Origin: Elusimicrobiaceae bacterium
GTDB taxonomy: Bacteria > Elusimicrobiota > Elusimicrobia > Elusimicrobiales > Elusimicrobiaceae
NCBI GenBank assembly: GCA_024405075.1
Contig: JAKSPG010000083.1
Coordinates: 1 to 5,966, forward strand
DNA: 5,966 bases
Direction of reading: 5' to 3'
Shown: one piece after another, positions 5,071 through 5,966 of the stretch
Numbering within the stretch: position 1 is the stretch's first letter
How the letters are laid out: each line of letters opens with the position of its first letter
Position numbers and translations under genes: made by a program
Notes under the pieces: generated by a model
Database searches by the model: none
Seen by the model: only the letters and a program-made list of their open reading frames with translations
What the model was told of the DNA's origin: nothing

Positions 5071-5966
5071 ATGGCTAAACGGTTTACGGAAAATGCACAA
5101 AAAATTATTTTAATCGCGCAGGAAGAAGCCAAACGCTTAAACCACGATTACGTCGGTACGGAGCATATTTTGCTTGGGTTAAGCGCATTGGACGGAACGG
5201 TCTCGCACAAGATTTTGACCGGTTTGGGTATTACGTTTCGCAAAGTGCGCCAGGAAATTGAAAAAATGGTCGGCATCGGGGATGCTATTATGCTCTCGGG
5301 TGAGATTCCGTTTACACCGCGGGCCAAGAAAGTGTTGGAATTTTCGGTAGAAGAATCCCAGATGTTAGGGGTAGAGCACATCGGCACGGAACACATTTTG
5401 CTGGGCCTTATCCACGAAGAAGAAGGCATGGCCGGCAAAATTTTGGAAAATTTGGGGCTTAATTTGGCTGCCGTGCGCGAAGCCGTCATCAACTTTTTAG
5501 GCAACGCCGAGCCGGAAGAACTGGCCGAAAAAGGTGCCGAAGCGTTGCCGGGGGACAACACCATTCGTCAACCGCGCGAGGAGAAACCCGCCGCGGCCGG
5601 CGCTAAAAAGAGCAAAACACCTACCCTGGACGAATACACGCGCGATCTAACCCGCCTGGCCATGCAACACAAGCTGGACCCGGTTATCGGCCGTGAGGAA
5701 GAAATTGAACGTGTAGTGCAGATTTTGGCCCGCCGTACCAAAAACAATCCGGTGCTCATCGGTGAGCCGGGCGTAGGCAAGACCGCTATTGTGGAGGGGC
5801 TTGCACAAAAAATTTCCCGTGGGGAAATTTCCGATGTCTTGGCCGGCAAGCGGCTACTGGCGTTGGATATGGCCTCTGTCATCGCCGGAACAAAATACCG
5901 CGGCGAATTTGAACAACGTCTCAAAAACATCATTGATGAACTGGCCGCCGCGCAAGATGCTATTAT
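5071..5966 (+). CDS. clpC: ATP-dependent Clp unfoldase ClpC (C-terminus beyond right edge)
   Basis: These are the first 298 residues of a class I Hsp100 AAA+ unfoldase, which unfolds substrates and threads them into the ClpP peptidase in the cytoplasm. Two Clp N-terminal repeats are visible: one with HDYVGTEHILLGL (about 25-37), the second with VEHIGTEHILLGL (about 101-113). These form the adaptor and substrate binding domain. A charged, Ala/Pro-rich linker (about 145-183) leads to TPTLDEYTRDLT, which begins the first AAA+ domain; DPVIGRE (203-209) and Walker A GEPGVGKT (231-238) follow, then the pore-loop motif GTKYRGEFE (273-281) with Tyr276. The frame is open to the window end. ClpC rather than ClpA or ClpB is favoured by the N-domain and MAKRFTENAQK start; the middle domain that would settle it lies outside. 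No ctsR, mcsA or mcsB precedes it; it starts its own transcript divergent from the pilin leader. Confidence 0.93.
   Translation, partial: MAKRFTENAQKIILIAQEEAKRLNHDYVGTEHILLGLSALDGTVSHKILTGLGITFRKVRQEIEKMVGIGDAIMLSGEIPFTPRAKKVLEFSVEESQMLGVEHIGTEHILLGLIHEEEGMAGKILENLGLNLAAVREAVINFLGNAEPEELAEKGAEALPGDNTIRQPREEKPAAAGAKKSKTPTLDEYTRDLTRLAMQHKLDPVIGREEEIERVVQILARRTKNNPVLIGEPGVGKTAIVEGLAQKISRGEISDVLAGKRLLALDMASVIAGTKYRGEFEQRLKNIIDELAAAQDAI

Noticed and set aside
5148..5933. Two long minus-strand open frames (5148-5564 and 5568-5933)
   Set aside because: They lie wholly antisense to clpC, whose frame gives a clean ClpC protein; their translations are low-complexity Ser/Pro-rich shadows.

Overview
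The window looks like a chromosomal segment of a diderm (Gram-negative-type) bacterium. KdsC implies Kdo-containing lipopolysaccharide, and two genes encode type IV pilin-like proteins. Two prepilin genes with the near-identical FTLIELLVVVLIIGIL segment beside housekeeping genes, plus a ClpC-type unfoldase, fit the Elusimicrobiota best. That placement is inference; no rRNA or phylogenetic marker was compared.

Layout. On the minus strand, read right to left: a structured leader RNA (4949-4775), prepilin gene 2 (4750-4238), then a tight housekeeping run kdsC (4190-3594), tmk (3597-2983), holB (2982-1954) and metG (1950-448), with junctions of a 4-base overlap, 0 bases and 3 bases. Then come a second copy of the leader RNA (411-243) and prepilin gene 1 (207 to beyond the left edge). 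On the plus strand, clpC starts at 5071 and runs off the right edge, divergent from leader 2/pilin 2.

How the parts relate. kdsC serves Kdo/LPS synthesis, tmk makes dTDP, holB is part of the DNA polymerase III clamp loader, and metG charges tRNA-Met. Their packing implies one transcript from an extended -10 promoter just upstream of kdsC that may give a nearly leaderless message. No terminator is seen between metG and leader 1, so the run may read into leader 1, whose 3' hairpin plus U-tract could end it.

Most notable signal. The regions upstream of the two prepilin genes are homologous structured RNAs of about 170 nt. Each has a closing helix P1 around two hairpins, a 9-bp pseudoknot strand inside P1, an invariant GTCTGC after P1, a third hairpin, and a terminator-like hairpin whose loop carries the other pseudoknot strand, followed by a U-tract, then a Shine-Dalgarno and the pilin ATG. 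Six of nine pseudoknot pairs differ between the copies and all six stay Watson-Crick. I do not recognise a known RNA family. It looks like a cis-regulatory attenuator or riboswitch of pilin expression, or a separate small RNA travelling with pilin genes.
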